A DNA stretch of 38,182 nucleotides from Caldilineaceae bacterium (GTDB lineage: Bacteria > Chloroflexota > Anaerolineae > Caldilineales > Caldilineaceae), in assembly GCA_028819675.1 (NCBI GenBank), contig JAPPKT010000151.1:1-38182 (forward strand), given 5' to 3'. Position 1 is the first letter of the stretch, and each line of letters opens with the position of its first letter. Position numbers and translations under genes: made by a program. Below, piece after piece: positions 8,757 to 18,465 of this stretch. Below the pieces are notes generated by a model that was not told the DNA's origin, searched no databases, and was given only the letters and a program-made list of their open reading frames with translations.

Positions 8757-9170
8757 ATGGCAGTTGAGATGGCATCAGTCAGGCGTTCAAGGGACGTGAG
8801 TGTCTCGGAACTGTCAGAAAAGCCCAGCGGCAAATTCTCTGCAGAAGGGGACGCGACCGATGCGGCGACGGTTTCATTGGCGGCAGCCTTCAAAGCTGTC
8901 GGCCACCCCGTTCGTTTAAGGATCCTGGAGTTGCTTTCACTGCAGTCGAGCCCGATGTGCGTATGCCACATCGAGTCCAAGTTCTCCCTCTCGCAGCCAA
9001 CGATTTCCCATCACTTGCGTCTGCTTCGCAAAGCGGAATTGGTACTCAGCGAAAGGCGGGGCACCTGGGTTTACTATTCGGTCAACAGAAGAGGGGTCAC
9101 GGCGCTGAAATCATTCTTGAAGTCAATCACCCTCCCACCAGGAGAATTGAATCATGCCAACACAATCTGA
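8757..9170 (+). CDS. arsR: ArsR-family metalloregulator
   Basis: Dimeric winged-helix repressor that should release DNA when it binds arsenite. It is 137 residues from the chosen ATG, which has GGAG nine bases upstream; earlier in-frame starts (8709, 8715) lack such a site. The core AAAFKAVGHPVRLRILELL leads to helix SPMCVCHIESKF, with the C-x-C pair at the place of the ELCVCDL metal motif of classical ArsR proteins. The recognition helix is SLSQPTISHHLRLLRKAELV and the wing is ERRGTWVYYSVN. The 3' end overlaps arsM by 17 bases, so the two are translated together. A perfect dyad at the upstream promoter is the likely autoregulatory site. Confidence 0.9.
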   Translation: MAVEMASVRRSRDVSVSELSEKPSGKFSAEGDATDAATVSLAAAFKAVGHPVRLRILELLSLQSSPMCVCHIESKFSLSQPTISHHLRLLRKAELVLSERRGTWVYYSVNRRGVTALKSFLKSITLPPGELNHANTI

Positions 9171-10047
9171 GGTTTCGCAAACGGCTGCTAAAGTACATAC
9201 AATTGATTGCTGCGGTACAACAGCTGGACAGTCGTCAGCAGCCCCCCAAGACCCCGAGGCCATCCGCGCCGAGGTCCAGTCACACTATGGAAAGGTCGCC
9301 GAACTACAGCTCAACGGCAACGTCAGTCAAGACTGTTGCGGTAGCGAATTCTACGCGCTTGAAGACCTGAGCCAGCTGCCCGACACCGCCGTCAACAGCA
9401 GCCGGGGTTGCGGCAATCCCAACGCCATCGCCTCCCTGGCTCCCGGCGAAACCGTCCTCGATCTCGGCTCAGGGGGCGGCCTAGACGTGCTGCTGGCTGC
9501 CCGACAGGTCGGCGACACAGGTTTCGTCTACGGTGTCGACATGAACGACAGCATGCTAGAGCTGGCCCGCCGAAACGCCGACAAGGCAGGAGCGACAAAC
9601 GTGGCGTTCCGAAAGGGAGACCTGGAGGACCTTCCCCTACCCGACGATAGTGTCGATGTGGTCATCTCCAACTGTGTCGTAAATCTCACTACCGACAAGG
9701 GGAAAGTCATAAACGAGGCATTCCGCGTTCTCAAGCGGGGAGGGCGAGTCGCGATTTCAGATATCGTTGTCGACGGCGATCTTTCCGGTATGCCGGTGAG
9801 CGAAGAACAGATTCGGGCTGGATTGAGCTGGGCCGGCTGCATTGCCGGTGCTTTGACGATCAGCGAATTCACTGATTTGCTCCAGACCGCCGGGTTAAAT
9901 GAAATCGAAATAGCCATTGAGCAGCGCTATACAGTCGCCGACTTCAACGGCGAACTGCCGCAGGCGCTTACGAATCTGAGCCCGAACATGCTACAAGACC
10001 TGTTGCAGCGCTTCACAGGCAGCAGCATCCAAGCCCGAAAGCCCTGA
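9154..10047 (+). CDS. arsM: Arsenite S-adenosylmethionine methyltransferase
   Basis: Cytosolic enzyme that methylates As(III) with SAM to mono-, di- and trimethyl forms. The 297 residues contain the SAM motif [15 protein letters not shown] (101-115), the acidic strand end GVDMNDSML (127-135), and the three cysteines expected for arsenite binding: C86 in SRGCGNP, C174 in SNCVVNL and C229 in WAGCIAGAL. Extra vicinal pairs C19-C20 and C61-C62 lie near the N-terminus. The gene overlaps arsR by 17 bases and is followed after two bases by the MFS gene, so arsR-arsM-MFS is one coupled operon. No arsenate reductase (arsC), arsA or acr3 gene is present, so the input is presumably arsenite itself or arsenate reduced elsewhere. 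Confidence 0.93.
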   Translation: MPTQSEVSQTAAKVHTIDCCGTTAGQSSAAPQDPEAIRAEVQSHYGKVAELQLNGNVSQDCCGSEFYALEDLSQLPDTAVNSSRGCGNPNAIASLAPGETVLDLGSGGGLDVLLAARQVGDTGFVYGVDMNDSMLELARRNADKAGATNVAFRKGDLEDLPLPDDSVDVVISNCVVNLTTDKGKVINEAFRVLKRGGRVAISDIVVDGDLSGMPVSEEQIRAGLSWAGCIAGALTISEFTDLLQTAGLNEIEIAIEQRYTVADFNGELPQALTNLSPNMLQDLLQRFTGSSIQARKP

Positions 10048-10049
10048 AC

Positions 10050-11303
10050 GTGAGCCGGTACTGGACGGTCTGGACGGCGGCTTTGCTGTTCTTTGCCGCC
10101 TTCTACGCCCTCCTTGTACCGATTCCCCTTTACCTGGAGGCAGAGGGCCTGCCCGACTGGCAAATTGGCCTGGTCCTTGGGGCGTTCGGCGTTGCCTCGC
10201 TGGTTGGGCGTCCGCTGACAGGGGCGGTAAGCGATAGTCTGGGCAGTCGTCCGGTCATCCTGTTCGGCACAGTCGCCTTGGCCGCCGGCGCGGCTCTGAT
10301 GAGCTTCACGTCCAACCCCGCTCTGCTCTTCTTGCTGCGAGTCCTGCAGGCAGCGGGCTACGTAACATTCACCACCGCCGCAACTGCGCTCGTCGCCGAC
10401 CTGGCCGAGCCGGAGCGCAGGGGCGCCGCTCTGGCGCTGTTTGGCGCCGCGGCCAATGTGGCTATCACGTTGACCCCGGCTGCAGTCAGCGCCGGGCTCG
10501 ACCTGCTCACCCCGCAGTTCGCCTGCGCGACCTCCCCCTGCTCTGCCTGGTGTACACAAGCGATCGAAGCCGCCGGTACTGCTGAAGTTTCGTGCCCGCT
10601 CTGGGGCCGCGGTATCGGCCACAGTGCATTTTTCCTGAGTTCAGGCTTGTCTATTCTGGCATTTGCGCTGGTCTGGTGGGTCATCCCCCGGGCCACTACC
10701 CCCGCGGTCACGGTTTTCCGTCCCGCCCAACTGTTCTCACTGCCCAGGCCTTTGCACGGCCCGATGCTGACGACGGCCCTCTTCGGCGTAAGCTTCGGCG
10801 CCCTCTTTGCCTTTCTGCCGCTGTTGGCAGAACGCAGAGAGCTGGCTTCGGTGGGCGCTGCCTACACTGTTTACGGCGTATCGATAATCGCGACCCGCAT
10901 CCTGACCGGACGTTTGCTCGACCGGGTCAACCGCGGCCAGGTGCTGCTACCTGCACTGGTCGTTAACGCCATTGGCCTGGCAGGGCTGGCCGCCTCTGCG
11001 GACATGCCGCTTCTCGCCGGCAGCGCGGTACTGATGGGCATTGGCTCCGGAATCAGCCACCCGGCCCTGATCGCGATCTGTGTGGACCGCATGCCGCCTG
11101 CTCAGCGCGGGCGCGCGACAGCGGGCTTCTATCTGGCCTTCGATCTTGGGATTGGCGCGGGGAGTTGGTTGCTTGGGCTTGTTCTCGATGGGTTTGGGCT
11201 GACTGGCCTGTATGTTGCGGCGTCGGTCGTCAGTGTAATCGGTGCACTGACTGCTCCCCATCTGTCCGGCAGCAGGTACGCGGAAAAGGAAGCGGAAACT
11301 TGA
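10050..11303 (+). CDS. MFS transporter with Cys-rich outer loop, probable arsenical efflux
   Basis: A 417-residue 12-helix major facilitator protein in the inner membrane. Motif A is GRPLTGAVSDSLGSRP after helix 2, with the second-half copy TRILTGRLLDRVNRGQ after helix 8. The loop between helices 5 and 6 carries four cysteines (C159, C164, C168, C182). From helix counting and the cytosolic place of motif A, this loop should face outward. The GTG start lies two bases after the arsM stop, so the gene is translationally coupled to arsM. Export of arsenite or methylated arsenicals is inferred from this position; neither ArsJ nor ArsK assignment can be made, and no arsJ-partner GAPDH gene is present. 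An unrelated drug/metabolite role is possible. Confidence 0.85.
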   Translation: MSRYWTVWTAALLFFAAFYALLVPIPLYLEAEGLPDWQIGLVLGAFGVASLVGRPLTGAVSDSLGSRPVILFGTVALAAGAALMSFTSNPALLFLLRVLQAAGYVTFTTAATALVADLAEPERRGAALALFGAAANVAITLTPAAVSAGLDLLTPQFACATSPCSAWCTQAIEAAGTAEVSCPLWGRGIGHSAFFLSSGLSILAFALVWWVIPRATTPAVTVFRPAQLFSLPRPLHGPMLTTALFGVSFGALFAFLPLLAERRELASVGAAYTVYGVSIIATRILTGRLLDRVNRGQVLLPALVVNAIGLAGLAASADMPLLAGSAVLMGIGSGISHPALIAICVDRMPPAQRGRATAGFYLAFDLGIGAGSWLLGLVLDGFGLTGLYVAASVVSVIGALTAPHLSGSRYAEKEAET

Positions 11304-11373
11304 CAGGCCAAGGGTCAGCAATCGCTGCCCATTGTGCTGCGCACGGACAGAAGGGTTGACCCCGATGGGATGG

Positions 11374-12105
11374 CTATCCGGCAGTAGTGGCTTGCAGCAC
11401 CCATACCTGCGGTTCCCTGGGCAGAGCAGCCTTTGTGAGCTCGACTCTTGGCGTGTCAGCCCACCGGACGCTCGACTGCGGGTAACGTTGCGTGAACTCT
11501 CTCACGTCGGCCATCGTGGGAAATTTGCATCCGGGCAGTTCGTGGTGCATCGGGATCGTCACCGCGGGACGCAGAATTTCGAGGGCGTCGTGAAGGTCTG
11601 CCAGTTCGATGGTGGGGGGACCGCCGGTGGGAACGATGGCCAGGTCGATGTCTCCGATTCGATCAAGCTGCCACGCCTCCAGGCGATTGCCCACGTCGCC
11701 GAAGTGAACAACTCGGATGCCCTCGACGACAAAACAGTACATCGCGTTGTCGCGCGGCTGCAGCTTTACACGCATCGACTCCATCGCCGGGATGGCTTTG
11801 AATCGGACACCTGCCTTAGTTAGGAAAGTCGAACCGCTTCGGCCAACGTCCGGTTCCGCGAGTGAGGCCTTCCCGTCTGCGCCTTCGAATGTCAGTATAT
11901 GTGTGGCCGTCACTACCTCCGGGTCGCCCGGGATCATCTCGGCGTTGGCGTGGGCGGAGTCGTCATCTGAACTGCGAACGATGATGTCGGCCGTCTCGGT
12001 GACCGCGGCAAATCCGGATTTATGTGGTGTATAGGGGTCGGTGATTATGCTGACACCGTCGCCTTCGATTCGCAGACAGGCGTGTGCATACCACTTGATC
12101 TTCAT
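11374..12105 (-). CDS. UlaG-like metallo-beta-lactamase-fold protein with altered metal motif
   Basis: A 243-residue MBL-fold protein of the UlaG/UPF0173 kind: it begins MKIKWYAHACLRIEG, followed by IITDPYTP, then GIRVVHFGDVGN and IVPTGGP, with TIPMHHELPGCKFP near the C-terminus. The site where relatives have S-H-x-H-x-D-H reads RSSDDDSAHAN (residues 44-54), so two of the expected histidines are Ser/Asp and only H52 remains. Either the metal site is rearranged in this subgroup or hydrolase activity is reduced. The gene follows the zinc dehydrogenase by 34 bases on the same strand and is probably last in the copA-ccmF operon. The substrate is unknown. Confidence 0.82.
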   Translation of the reverse strand: MKIKWYAHACLRIEGDGVSIITDPYTPHKSGFAAVTETADIIVRSSDDDSAHANAEMIPGDPEVVTATHILTFEGADGKASLAEPDVGRSGSTFLTKAGVRFKAIPAMESMRVKLQPRDNAMYCFVVEGIRVVHFGDVGNRLEAWQLDRIGDIDLAIVPTGGPPTIELADLHDALEILRPAVTIPMHHELPGCKFPTMADVREFTQRYPQSSVRWADTPRVELTKAALPREPQVWVLQATTAG

Positions 12106-12139
12106 TCAACCTACCTCAGACGTGGCTGTGCAATCGGAA

Positions 12140-13177
12140 TCACTCCGGAAACAGGAGAACCGACTTTGTCCCCTCACCGTTCTGGACACGCTGAACCGCT
12201 GCCAGTATGTCATCCAACGCGCAGCGGGATGAAATCACGGCCTCGATATTCTGTGCATGTTCGCGCACGAAGTTGAATGCGCGTCGGAACTGGTTCACCG
12301 ACGAGGCAAACGTCCCTGTCAATACAATCTCGCCGTAGTGAATCCAGCGAGGATCAACCGTCATCATCTTCCCGCGCGGTGTACCGCCAAAGATATTGAA
12401 TACGCCGCCGTTTCGAACCAGCGATAGGTAGTTCTCCATTACTTGGGGGAAGCCGACGGCCGCGATGACAACATCGGCTCCTACGCCGGTCATTTGGCGG
12501 ACAACCTCTTGCGCATCCTCTTTTTCAGGGTTGATCGCGCGCTTCGCGCCCAGTCTTTTGGCCTTGGCCAGCCGCTCCTCGTTGACATCTATGCAGACTA
12601 CGCTGGCGCCCAGTGTCGTCGAGACTACTGTATGAAGCAGCCCCAGCGGACCCACGCCAACAACAACGACCGTATCTCCGGCCTTCGTCCCGCACTGCTC
12701 GGCGGCTGCAATACAACAGGAGGTCGGCTCAATCATCGCCGCCAGGTCGAACGGCATATCACCGATGTCAATTACGCCGCCAAGACGTACAACCTCGGCA
12801 GGGATTCTCACGTACTCCGCGAATCCGCCGTCGTCGCCATGTCCCAGGCCGTGCTCCTGCAGACAGAGACTGTTTCGTCCCTGACGGCAATACAGACATT
12901 CGCCGCATGCTGCGATGGGATAGACAGCGACGCGCTGTCCGAGGTGCAGACCACACTGTTCAGTGCACGGTCCCACCTCATCAACTGTTCCGGCGACTTC
13001 ATGCCCCAAAATTGCCGGCAGGTCGGCGGGAATCCCGGCGCCGCTAAGGATCTTGACGTCGGTTGCGCAGATGCCGGACGCCCTAACCTTTACGACGACC
13101 TCTCCGCTGCCGGCCCTGGGCCTTGGCACTTCGGTTATTCGGATGTCATTCTTGCGGAAAACTACGGCAGCTTTCAT
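12140..13177 (-). CDS. Zinc-dependent medium-chain alcohol/polyol dehydrogenase
   Basis: NAD(P)-linked oxidoreductase of 345 residues, typical MDR length. Catalytic zinc ligands are C37 (SGICATD), the GHE motif at 58-60 and an acidic residue in MIEPTSCC near 150. Structural zinc cysteines are C91, C94, C97 and C105. The Rossmann motif is VVVVGVGPLGLL, and the next strand ends in IDVNEE, whose Asp favours NAD over NADP. The closest families are sorbitol/threonine dehydrogenase-like. The ATG at 13177 overlaps the end of the CcmI-like gene by 32 bases and GAGGA lies 11 bases upstream. Its presence at the end of a copper/cytochrome operon is not explained by its chemistry. Confidence 0.9.
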   Translation of the reverse strand: MKAAVVFRKNDIRITEVPRPRAGSGEVVVKVRASGICATDVKILSGAGIPADLPAILGHEVAGTVDEVGPCTEQCGLHLGQRVAVYPIAACGECLYCRQGRNSLCLQEHGLGHGDDGGFAEYVRIPAEVVRLGGVIDIGDMPFDLAAMIEPTSCCIAAAEQCGTKAGDTVVVVGVGPLGLLHTVVSTTLGASVVCIDVNEERLAKAKRLGAKRAINPEKEDAQEVVRQMTGVGADVVIAAVGFPQVMENYLSLVRNGGVFNIFGGTPRGKMMTVDPRWIHYGEIVLTGTFASSVNQFRRAFNFVREHAQNIEAVISSRCALDDILAAVQRVQNGEGTKSVLLFPE

Positions 13178-13547
13178 TCGGGAGCTGTTCCTCTACCCTG
13201 CGCCTTTCTGAGATTTCAAGCTCCAACCGTTCATCCAGCTGGACCGTATCCGGGCCCAATCCATGGGTTCCGCCGAACTCAGTCTCGATTCGTTCAATCA
13301 GCCTGATCGCCCTAAGCCGCAGTATCCGGTTGAATCGCTCAAAGTCGGCGTTCTCGATCTTTCCGACCCCGTGATCGAATTCAAGCTCTCGGATCGCTTC
13401 CAGTGCGACTTCCTTGCGCGTTATCAGGTCGGCCAGCTCCTCTCCCTCGGCCGAGACAACCGGGCGCGTCCGACCAAACAGAGGCAAGATGACATAGCCA
13501 ACTGCTGCGATGCCCAACACGCTGATCAGTGCAACTGTTACCCACAT
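13146..13547 (-). CDS. CcmI-like cytochrome c biogenesis protein, short form
   Basis: A 133-residue protein with one N-terminal membrane helix (residues 3-23, VTVALISVLGIAAVGYVILPL) and a charged, mostly helical tail. The stretch RKEVALEAIRELEFDHGVGK followed by IENADFERF resembles the N-terminal cytosolic segment of CcmI, where heme-lyase complexes hold apocytochrome. The TPR domain of full CcmI is absent. It lies 121 bases downstream of the ccmF stop on the same strand, with a tiny possible ORF in between, and overlaps the dehydrogenase gene. The role is inferred from position and this weak match. Confidence 0.7.
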   Translation of the reverse strand: MWVTVALISVLGIAAVGYVILPLFGRTRPVVSAEGEELADLITRKEVALEAIRELEFDHGVGKIENADFERFNRILRLRAIRLIERIETEFGGTHGLGPDTVQLDERLELEISERRRVEEQLPNESCRSFPQE

Positions 13548-13663
13548 TGCTTTGCGAGGACCACTACGCGGTCATTCCTGTTTGGGGCTGTGTACCTTGC
13601 CAACTCTTCAATGCCTGGATGTGCGACTGTGACCGGACTAGCGGCAGTGCAGCGAGGACACAT
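13538..13663 (-). CDS. Possible 41-residue CxxC small protein
   Basis: This frame starts with ATG five bases after the ccmF stop and ends in TAA, overlapping the CcmI-like gene start by 10 bases, so it fills the gap between them almost exactly. It begins MCPRCTAASP and ends VVVLAKQCG, giving a C-x-x-C pair at residues 2 and 5 and a late Cys. There is no clear ribosome-binding site, so translation would rely on coupling. The MCPRC start recalls the LRCPxC heme-handling motif of CcmH, but nothing else does. It may be a real micro-protein, a remnant, or chance. Confidence 0.35.
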   Translation of the reverse strand: MCPRCTAASPVTVAHPGIEELARYTAPNRNDRVVVLAKQCG

Positions 13664-13668
13664 CGCCG

Positions 13669-15759
13669 TCAAGCTGACGCCGGACCTGTAGCTGCTCCGC
13701 CGGGAAACGGGGAAGTCGCCTCTCGCGAGGATCGGGCCGGCTGTGGATGGGGCCAGACGCAAACGACGGTGCCCAGCACGACGAGCAGTCCGCCCACCCA
13801 CATCCACATTGTGAGCGGATTGACATAGATTGTGAACGTAGCACTGCGGCCGTCGCCTTCCCAACCGTTGAGAATCACGTAGACATCTTCAGCGGGTGTC
13901 ATACGCAGCCCGACCTCGCTTGTAGGCTGGTCGGGAGACTTGTCATATATGTTTCGACGGGGAAAGATGTTCGCCAGGACCCGTCCAGTCTCAGCATCCG
14001 AGACCTGAAGGTTGGCTCTGATCTCTGTATGGTTGCTCTGTTGCTTCGATTCGAGTGCGACGTATTTCAGCGAATAGCCGGACAGCTCAACCGCATCACC
14101 TTCGGCCAAAGTTACGTGCGTCGTCGACTGATAGAACTCGTTGCCGATGATGGCAACCCCAATCAGTACGATGCCAAAGTGAATCACGTACCCGCCGTAG
14201 CGGCGTCCGTTGCGTCGAATCAGCCCCCACAGAGCGGAGGCGACCGGCTCGCCCCTTGAGCGCCGACGCGCAATAGTTCCACGCACAAATTCCTGTACAA
14301 TCGTCGCTGCGACGAAGATACAGACGGTGAACCCAACGACTGGAAATATGTTCCGACTGGTGATAAGGAGAAAGGGAACTGAGATCAGTGCTGCTGCGAC
14401 CGGCCAAGTGAATTGCCGGCGTAGGGCCATCGCTCCCGTTCGCCGCCAGCCAAGCAGTGGGCCCACGCCCATCAGAACAAATAGCAGGAGAAAGAGCGGA
14501 CCCGCCACCCGGTTGAACCAAGGCGCCGCAACCGATATGCGCTCACCCGTCAAGATTTCGCTGAACATGGGGTAAAAGGTACCCCATAGCACGACAAACG
14601 CGATGCCTGCAAACAGCCAGTTATTGGCCAGAAATGCCCCTTCCCGGCTCGAAATCGAGTCGATCTCATTCTCGCCCTGAAGATAGGGCAACCTCTGAAA
14701 GAGCAGCAGGAGGAATCCAACCGTGGTGACGGCAAGGAAGACGAGGAAATATGGCCCCACGGGGCTCTGCGCGAAACTGTGAACGCTGCTGAGAATTCCG
14801 CTGCGGGTCGTGAACGTGCCCAGGATGACCAGGGTAAATGTCAGCCAGATCAGGGTGACGTTCCAAACCTTAAGTATTCCGCGTTGCTCCTGGATGATGA
14901 CACTGTGCAGGAATGCTGTCGCGGTTAGCCACGGCAAGAAACTGGCGTTTTCCACCGGGTCCCATGCCCAGTAGCCACCCCAACCCAATTCCATGTACGC
15001 CCACTGGCTGCCCATGATGATGCCGGCCGAGAGAAACATCCATGGGATAAGCGTCCAGCGGCGTACAGTTCGCACCCAGCGCCGGTCCAGGCGTTTGCTC
15101 AGGAGGGCGGCCACCGCAAATGCAAAAGGAACACTGAGTCCAACCCAACCGAGGTAGAGCATGACGGGGTGGATCACCATCCAGTAGTTTTGTAGCAAGG
15201 GGTTCAGACCGCGCCCATCGCTCGGCACCAAGCCGATCTGTTCAAAGGGGTTTGCGCTGAAGACCAGCAGGATGAGGAAGAACAGGAGCGAAGCCAGCAG
15301 AGTTCCATTGACATAGGGCATCAGCGTGCGTTGGCTCGTTCGAAAAGTCAGCGCCGTCGCCGTGCTGAACAGGCTGAGCAGGAGCGTCCAGAAGAGGAGA
15401 CTACCGGCTTGGCCGCCCCAGATCGCGGCAAACTTGTAGAAGGTGGGAAGACTTCGCTCCGAGCTGTTCCAGATATAGGCAATCTGGAACTGGTCAGTCA
15501 ACAAACCGTACCATAGGATGACGGCCGCGAAACCAACCAGTCCGCAAACGGCATAGATCGAGTGAAAGCTACTCTCCGTGAGCCTTGTGCTCCATGAAAC
15601 GCCATTGGGCAATCTGGAGGATGGCCGTCGCTCTGAAGGGAGTGCCCCCTGTTCGGCCTCGACAGTGCCCAGTCGTCCGCCCCAGAAGCCTGCGGCCATT
15701 CCAAAGGCACATAGGATCAGGGCGAGCACCAGAGTCAAGTAGGCGAAATCGAATATCAT
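13669..15759 (-). CDS. ccmF: Cytochrome c heme lyase subunit CcmF
   Basis: Multi-spanning membrane protein (696 residues, about 14-15 helices) that attaches heme to apocytochrome c on the outer face of the membrane. The tryptophan-rich heme-binding WWD segment [18 protein letters not shown] is clear, with [12 protein letters not shown] and the [19 protein letters not shown] histidine segment before it. A soluble domain near the C-terminus ([18 protein letters not shown] and beyond) precedes the last helix. The ATG at 15759 is preferred since it lies five bases after the copA stop; a longer frame would overlap copA deeply. ccmA, B, C, E, G and H are not in this window, so the pathway must be completed elsewhere. 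Confidence 0.93.
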   Translation of the reverse strand: MIFDFAYLTLVLALILCAFGMAAGFWGGRLGTVEAEQGALPSERRPSSRLPNGVSWSTRLTESSFHSIYAVCGLVGFAAVILWYGLLTDQFQIAYIWNSSERSLPTFYKFAAIWGGQAGSLLFWTLLLSLFSTATALTFRTSQRTLMPYVNGTLLASLLFFLILLVFSANPFEQIGLVPSDGRGLNPLLQNYWMVIHPVMLYLGWVGLSVPFAFAVAALLSKRLDRRWVRTVRRWTLIPWMFLSAGIIMGSQWAYMELGWGGYWAWDPVENASFLPWLTATAFLHSVIIQEQRGILKVWNVTLIWLTFTLVILGTFTTRSGILSSVHSFAQSPVGPYFLVFLAVTTVGFLLLLFQRLPYLQGENEIDSISSREGAFLANNWLFAGIAFVVLWGTFYPMFSEILTGERISVAAPWFNRVAGPLFLLLFVLMGVGPLLGWRRTGAMALRRQFTWPVAAALISVPFLLITSRNIFPVVGFTVCIFVAATIVQEFVRGTIARRRSRGEPVASALWGLIRRNGRRYGGYVIHFGIVLIGVAIIGNEFYQSTTHVTLAEGDAVELSGYSLKYVALESKQQSNHTEIRANLQVSDAETGRVLANIFPRRNIYDKSPDQPTSEVGLRMTPAEDVYVILNGWEGDGRSATFTIYVNPLTMWMWVGGLLVVLGTVVCVWPHPQPARSSREATSPFPGGAATGPASA

Positions 15760-15764
15760 CGCCG

Positions 15765-18389
15765 TTACAACTGGAGCTGACGGAGGCGCAGCGCGTTGAC
15801 GACGACGCTGACACTGGAGAACGCCATGGCGGCAGCCGCAAGAATGGGATGAAGCTGCTGCAAGAATGGCGGCGCCCATACAAATGGCGCCAGGACACCG
15901 GCGGCAATCGGAAGCAAGGCGACATTGTAGCCAAAGGCCCAGGTGAGATTCTGTCTGATATTCCGCATTGTCGCCTGCGACAGTACAATTGCCTGTGGTA
16001 CGCTGCGCAAGTCGCCCCGGATGAGGGTGACGTCTGCCGCCTCCATTGCCACGTCCGTACCGGCTCCGATGGCTATGCCTACGTCTGCCTGTGCCAGGGC
16101 GGGCGCATCGTTGATGCCGTCGCCAAGCATCGCGACCCTGAATCCTTCTTCCTGCATCGCCTTGACCTGGTCGACCTTCTGGCCGGGCAGCAGTTCTGCG
16201 ATCACACGGTTGATGCCTACTTCCCTTGCAATCGCGTCGGCGGTCGCCTGGTTGTCACCGGTCAGCATAGCCACCGTGAGGCCCATCTTGCGAAGTGAGG
16301 CAACGGCCTCCCCAGAGCCCTCCTTCACCGTGTCGGCAACGGCAATCAAAGCCGCCGCCTGCCCATCAACCGCCAGCCAAATCGCCGACTTGGCTTCTGC
16401 CTGCAATTCTTCATACTGGGGCACAAGGCCATTCAAGTCGACCTGTTCCCGTTCCATGAGCCGCAAGTTGCCGAGCAGAACCTGCTTTTCCTCAACCTTC
16501 GCGGCGATCCCGTGACCGGCCAGCGCCTCAAAGTGTGCGGGTTCGGCCAGTTCCAACCCTCTGGTATGCGCCGCACGCACGATTGCCTCGCCGAGAGGAT
16601 GTTCTGATCCCCTTTCTGCCGAGGCGGCAAGCCGCAGCAGGTCAGTCCGTCCAGCCGGAACAGGCAACTGCTGGGCGGGCGTTGCGCCAGAACCGATTGC
16701 AGTGAAACCCTGACTGACGACCAGGTCGGTGACCGCTGGCTCACCTTGGGTAATCGTTCCAGTCTTGTCCAACAGAACTGCCGTCAGCTTCTGTGTATGT
16801 TCCAGAGCAACGCTATTCTTGAACAGTATACCTACGCCCGCCCCCTTGCCGATGCCTACTATTATGGATGTAGGCGTAGCCAGTCCCATCGCGCAGGGAC
16901 AGGCGATCACCAGCACCGCCACCACGCGTAGCAGAGCCGCTACAAAACCGGCGCCCGCAAACATCCACACGACAAACGTCACGCCGGCAAATGCGATCAC
17001 CGCCGGTACAAAGTAGGCCGCAACCTGGTCTACGACCCTCTGAATGGGCGCCTTGCTCCCCTGGGCCTCTTCCACCAGCCTGATAATCTGCGCCAGCGCA
17101 GTCTCCCGGCCCACTTTTGTAGCCTCGATTCCCAGAAGGCCGCGTCCATTCAGCGTTGCTCCGAAGACATGGTGTCCGAATGCCTTCTCCACGGGCATGC
17201 TTTCTCCTGTAAACATGCTCTCGTCGACGCTTGACTCCCCTGATACCACCATGCCGTCTACCGGAATTTTCTCGCCCGGTCGGACCACGACCATGTCGCC
17301 GACCATGACCTCTTCAACAGGGATATCAAATTCCTCTCCATCGCGCGTGACACGCGCCGTCCGGCTCTGCAGGCCCATCAGCTCCTTTATTGCTGCGCTC
17401 GTACGGCCTTTCGCTCGCGCCTCCAGCAACTTGCCAAGAACGATTAGCGTGATAATGACGGCCGAAGTCTCGAAGTAGACATGTCCCCCAAGCAAGCTGC
17501 TGCCGACGGTCTGGGCTGCCAGCACGGCCAGGCTAAATGCGTATGCGACGGTCGTGCCCATCGCCACCAAGACATCCATATTGGCGCTGCGATTGCGAAG
17601 GCTCTTAATGGCGCCAACGTAGTAGTCCCAGCCCACGAAGAACTGCACTGGTGTAGCCAGCAGAAAGAGCAGCCAGTTTACCCAAGCGCCATGCGCCCAC
17701 GAACCCAACAGGCCGAAATCCCGACCCATGCTAATGGTCAGCAGTGGAAGCGAAAAGACGGTGCCCACCAGCAATCGAACGAACTCATGCCGAATTGCGG
17801 CCGCGCGTGCCGCCGCTTCAGCATCCTCTTCAGTCTTTTCTGTAACTTGAGGCGATACCCGCGTGGGAACCGGACTGACTTGGCCCAATGCGACTGGGGC
17901 GTCGGGAGGGCTGGGTGCACCGATAGCCGGAGGCGCCTGGGGCGATGGTGAGGCTGGGGAAACTGTATCGTATCCCGCCTTGCGGATCGCCTCCACAATA
18001 GGTCCGCGTGACCCCAACCCGCTCACATACTCGACACTTGCCTGTTCCGCGGCAAAGTTGACGCTGGCATACACCACGCCGTCAACCTCTCCAATGGCCT
18101 TCTCGACTGCACTCGAACAGGCTGTGCATGACATGCCGATAATCGGCAGAGATAGAGTGAGTGTTGGGATCTTGTATCCGGCGCGTTTGACCTGTTGGCG
18201 GACTTCAGACAGCACTTCATTGGCTGGCAGTTGATTCGCATTGAGGAACAGCGTCAGCCGCTCGTTGGCGAAGTTGACAGAAGCGTCTTCTACGCCCTCA
18301 GCTTTCTTGCTGCTGACCTCCACCGAAGCCGCGCAACCGAGGCAGGTCATCCCTATGACTGGGACTGTAAGTTGCTTTGTGTCATTCAT
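15765..18389 (-). CDS. copA: Cu+-exporting P1B-type ATPase with two HMA domains
   Basis: Inner-membrane ATPase of about 874 residues that pumps monovalent copper out of the cytosol. It has two N-terminal heavy-metal domains, with GMTCLGC (C16, C19) and GMSCTAC. These are followed by a Pro/Ala linker and eight helices. The channel motif is CPC in [13 protein letters not shown], and late helices have FGYNVALLP and [13 protein letters not shown], the YN and MxxSS signatures of Cu+ pumps. The catalytic domain has [20 protein letters not shown] and [10 protein letters not shown]. The ATG at 18389 matches the first HMA domain start; an in-frame TTG at 18431 is possible. It leads a leftward operon with ccmF five bases downstream, hinting at a role in feeding copper to cytochrome oxidase as well as detoxification. 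Confidence 0.95.
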   Translation of the reverse strand: MNDTKQLTVPVIGMTCLGCAASVEVSSKKAEGVEDASVNFANERLTLFLNANQLPANEVLSEVRQQVKRAGYKIPTLTLSLPIIGMSCTACSSAVEKAIGEVDGVVYASVNFAAEQASVEYVSGLGSRGPIVEAIRKAGYDTVSPASPSPQAPPAIGAPSPPDAPVALGQVSPVPTRVSPQVTEKTEEDAEAAARAAAIRHEFVRLLVGTVFSLPLLTISMGRDFGLLGSWAHGAWVNWLLFLLATPVQFFVGWDYYVGAIKSLRNRSANMDVLVAMGTTVAYAFSLAVLAAQTVGSSLLGGHVYFETSAVIITLIVLGKLLEARAKGRTSAAIKELMGLQSRTARVTRDGEEFDIPVEEVMVGDMVVVRPGEKIPVDGMVVSGESSVDESMFTGESMPVEKAFGHHVFGATLNGRGLLGIEATKVGRETALAQIIRLVEEAQGSKAPIQRVVDQVAAYFVPAVIAFAGVTFVVWMFAGAGFVAALLRVVAVLVIACPCAMGLATPTSIIVGIGKGAGVGILFKNSVALEHTQKLTAVLLDKTGTITQGEPAVTDLVVSQGFTAIGSGATPAQQLPVPAGRTDLLRLAASAERGSEHPLGEAIVRAAHTRGLELAEPAHFEALAGHGIAAKVEEKQVLLGNLRLMEREQVDLNGLVPQYEELQAEAKSAIWLAVDGQAAALIAVADTVKEGSGEAVASLRKMGLTVAMLTGDNQATADAIAREVGINRVIAELLPGQKVDQVKAMQEEGFRVAMLGDGINDAPALAQADVGIAIGAGTDVAMEAADVTLIRGDLRSVPQAIVLSQATMRNIRQNLTWAFGYNVALLPIAAGVLAPFVWAPPFLQQLHPILAAAAMAFSSVSVVVNALRLRQLQL

Positions 18390-18446
18390 TTGTTGGTCCG
18401 CGTTCCTCTCCAGAATAGTTCTGCGTTGCAACTTGTCGTCGCTGGT

Positions 18447-18465
18447 AGGTCCTGCTAAAGGACCT
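18447..18465. promoter_or_regulatory. Palindrome upstream of copA, candidate operator
   Basis: AGGTCCTGCTAAAGGACCT is a perfect 7-bp dyad with a 5-base centre, about 60 bases before the copA ATG. Size and place fit a metal-responsive regulator site, with MerR- or CsoR-type being the usual choices for copper. No regulator gene is adjacent and no -35/-10 pair around it is convincing, so an mRNA hairpin is also possible. Confidence 0.35.

Noticed and set aside
12443..13306. 287-codon open frame on the plus strand
   Set aside because: Antisense to the zinc dehydrogenase with intact metal motifs.
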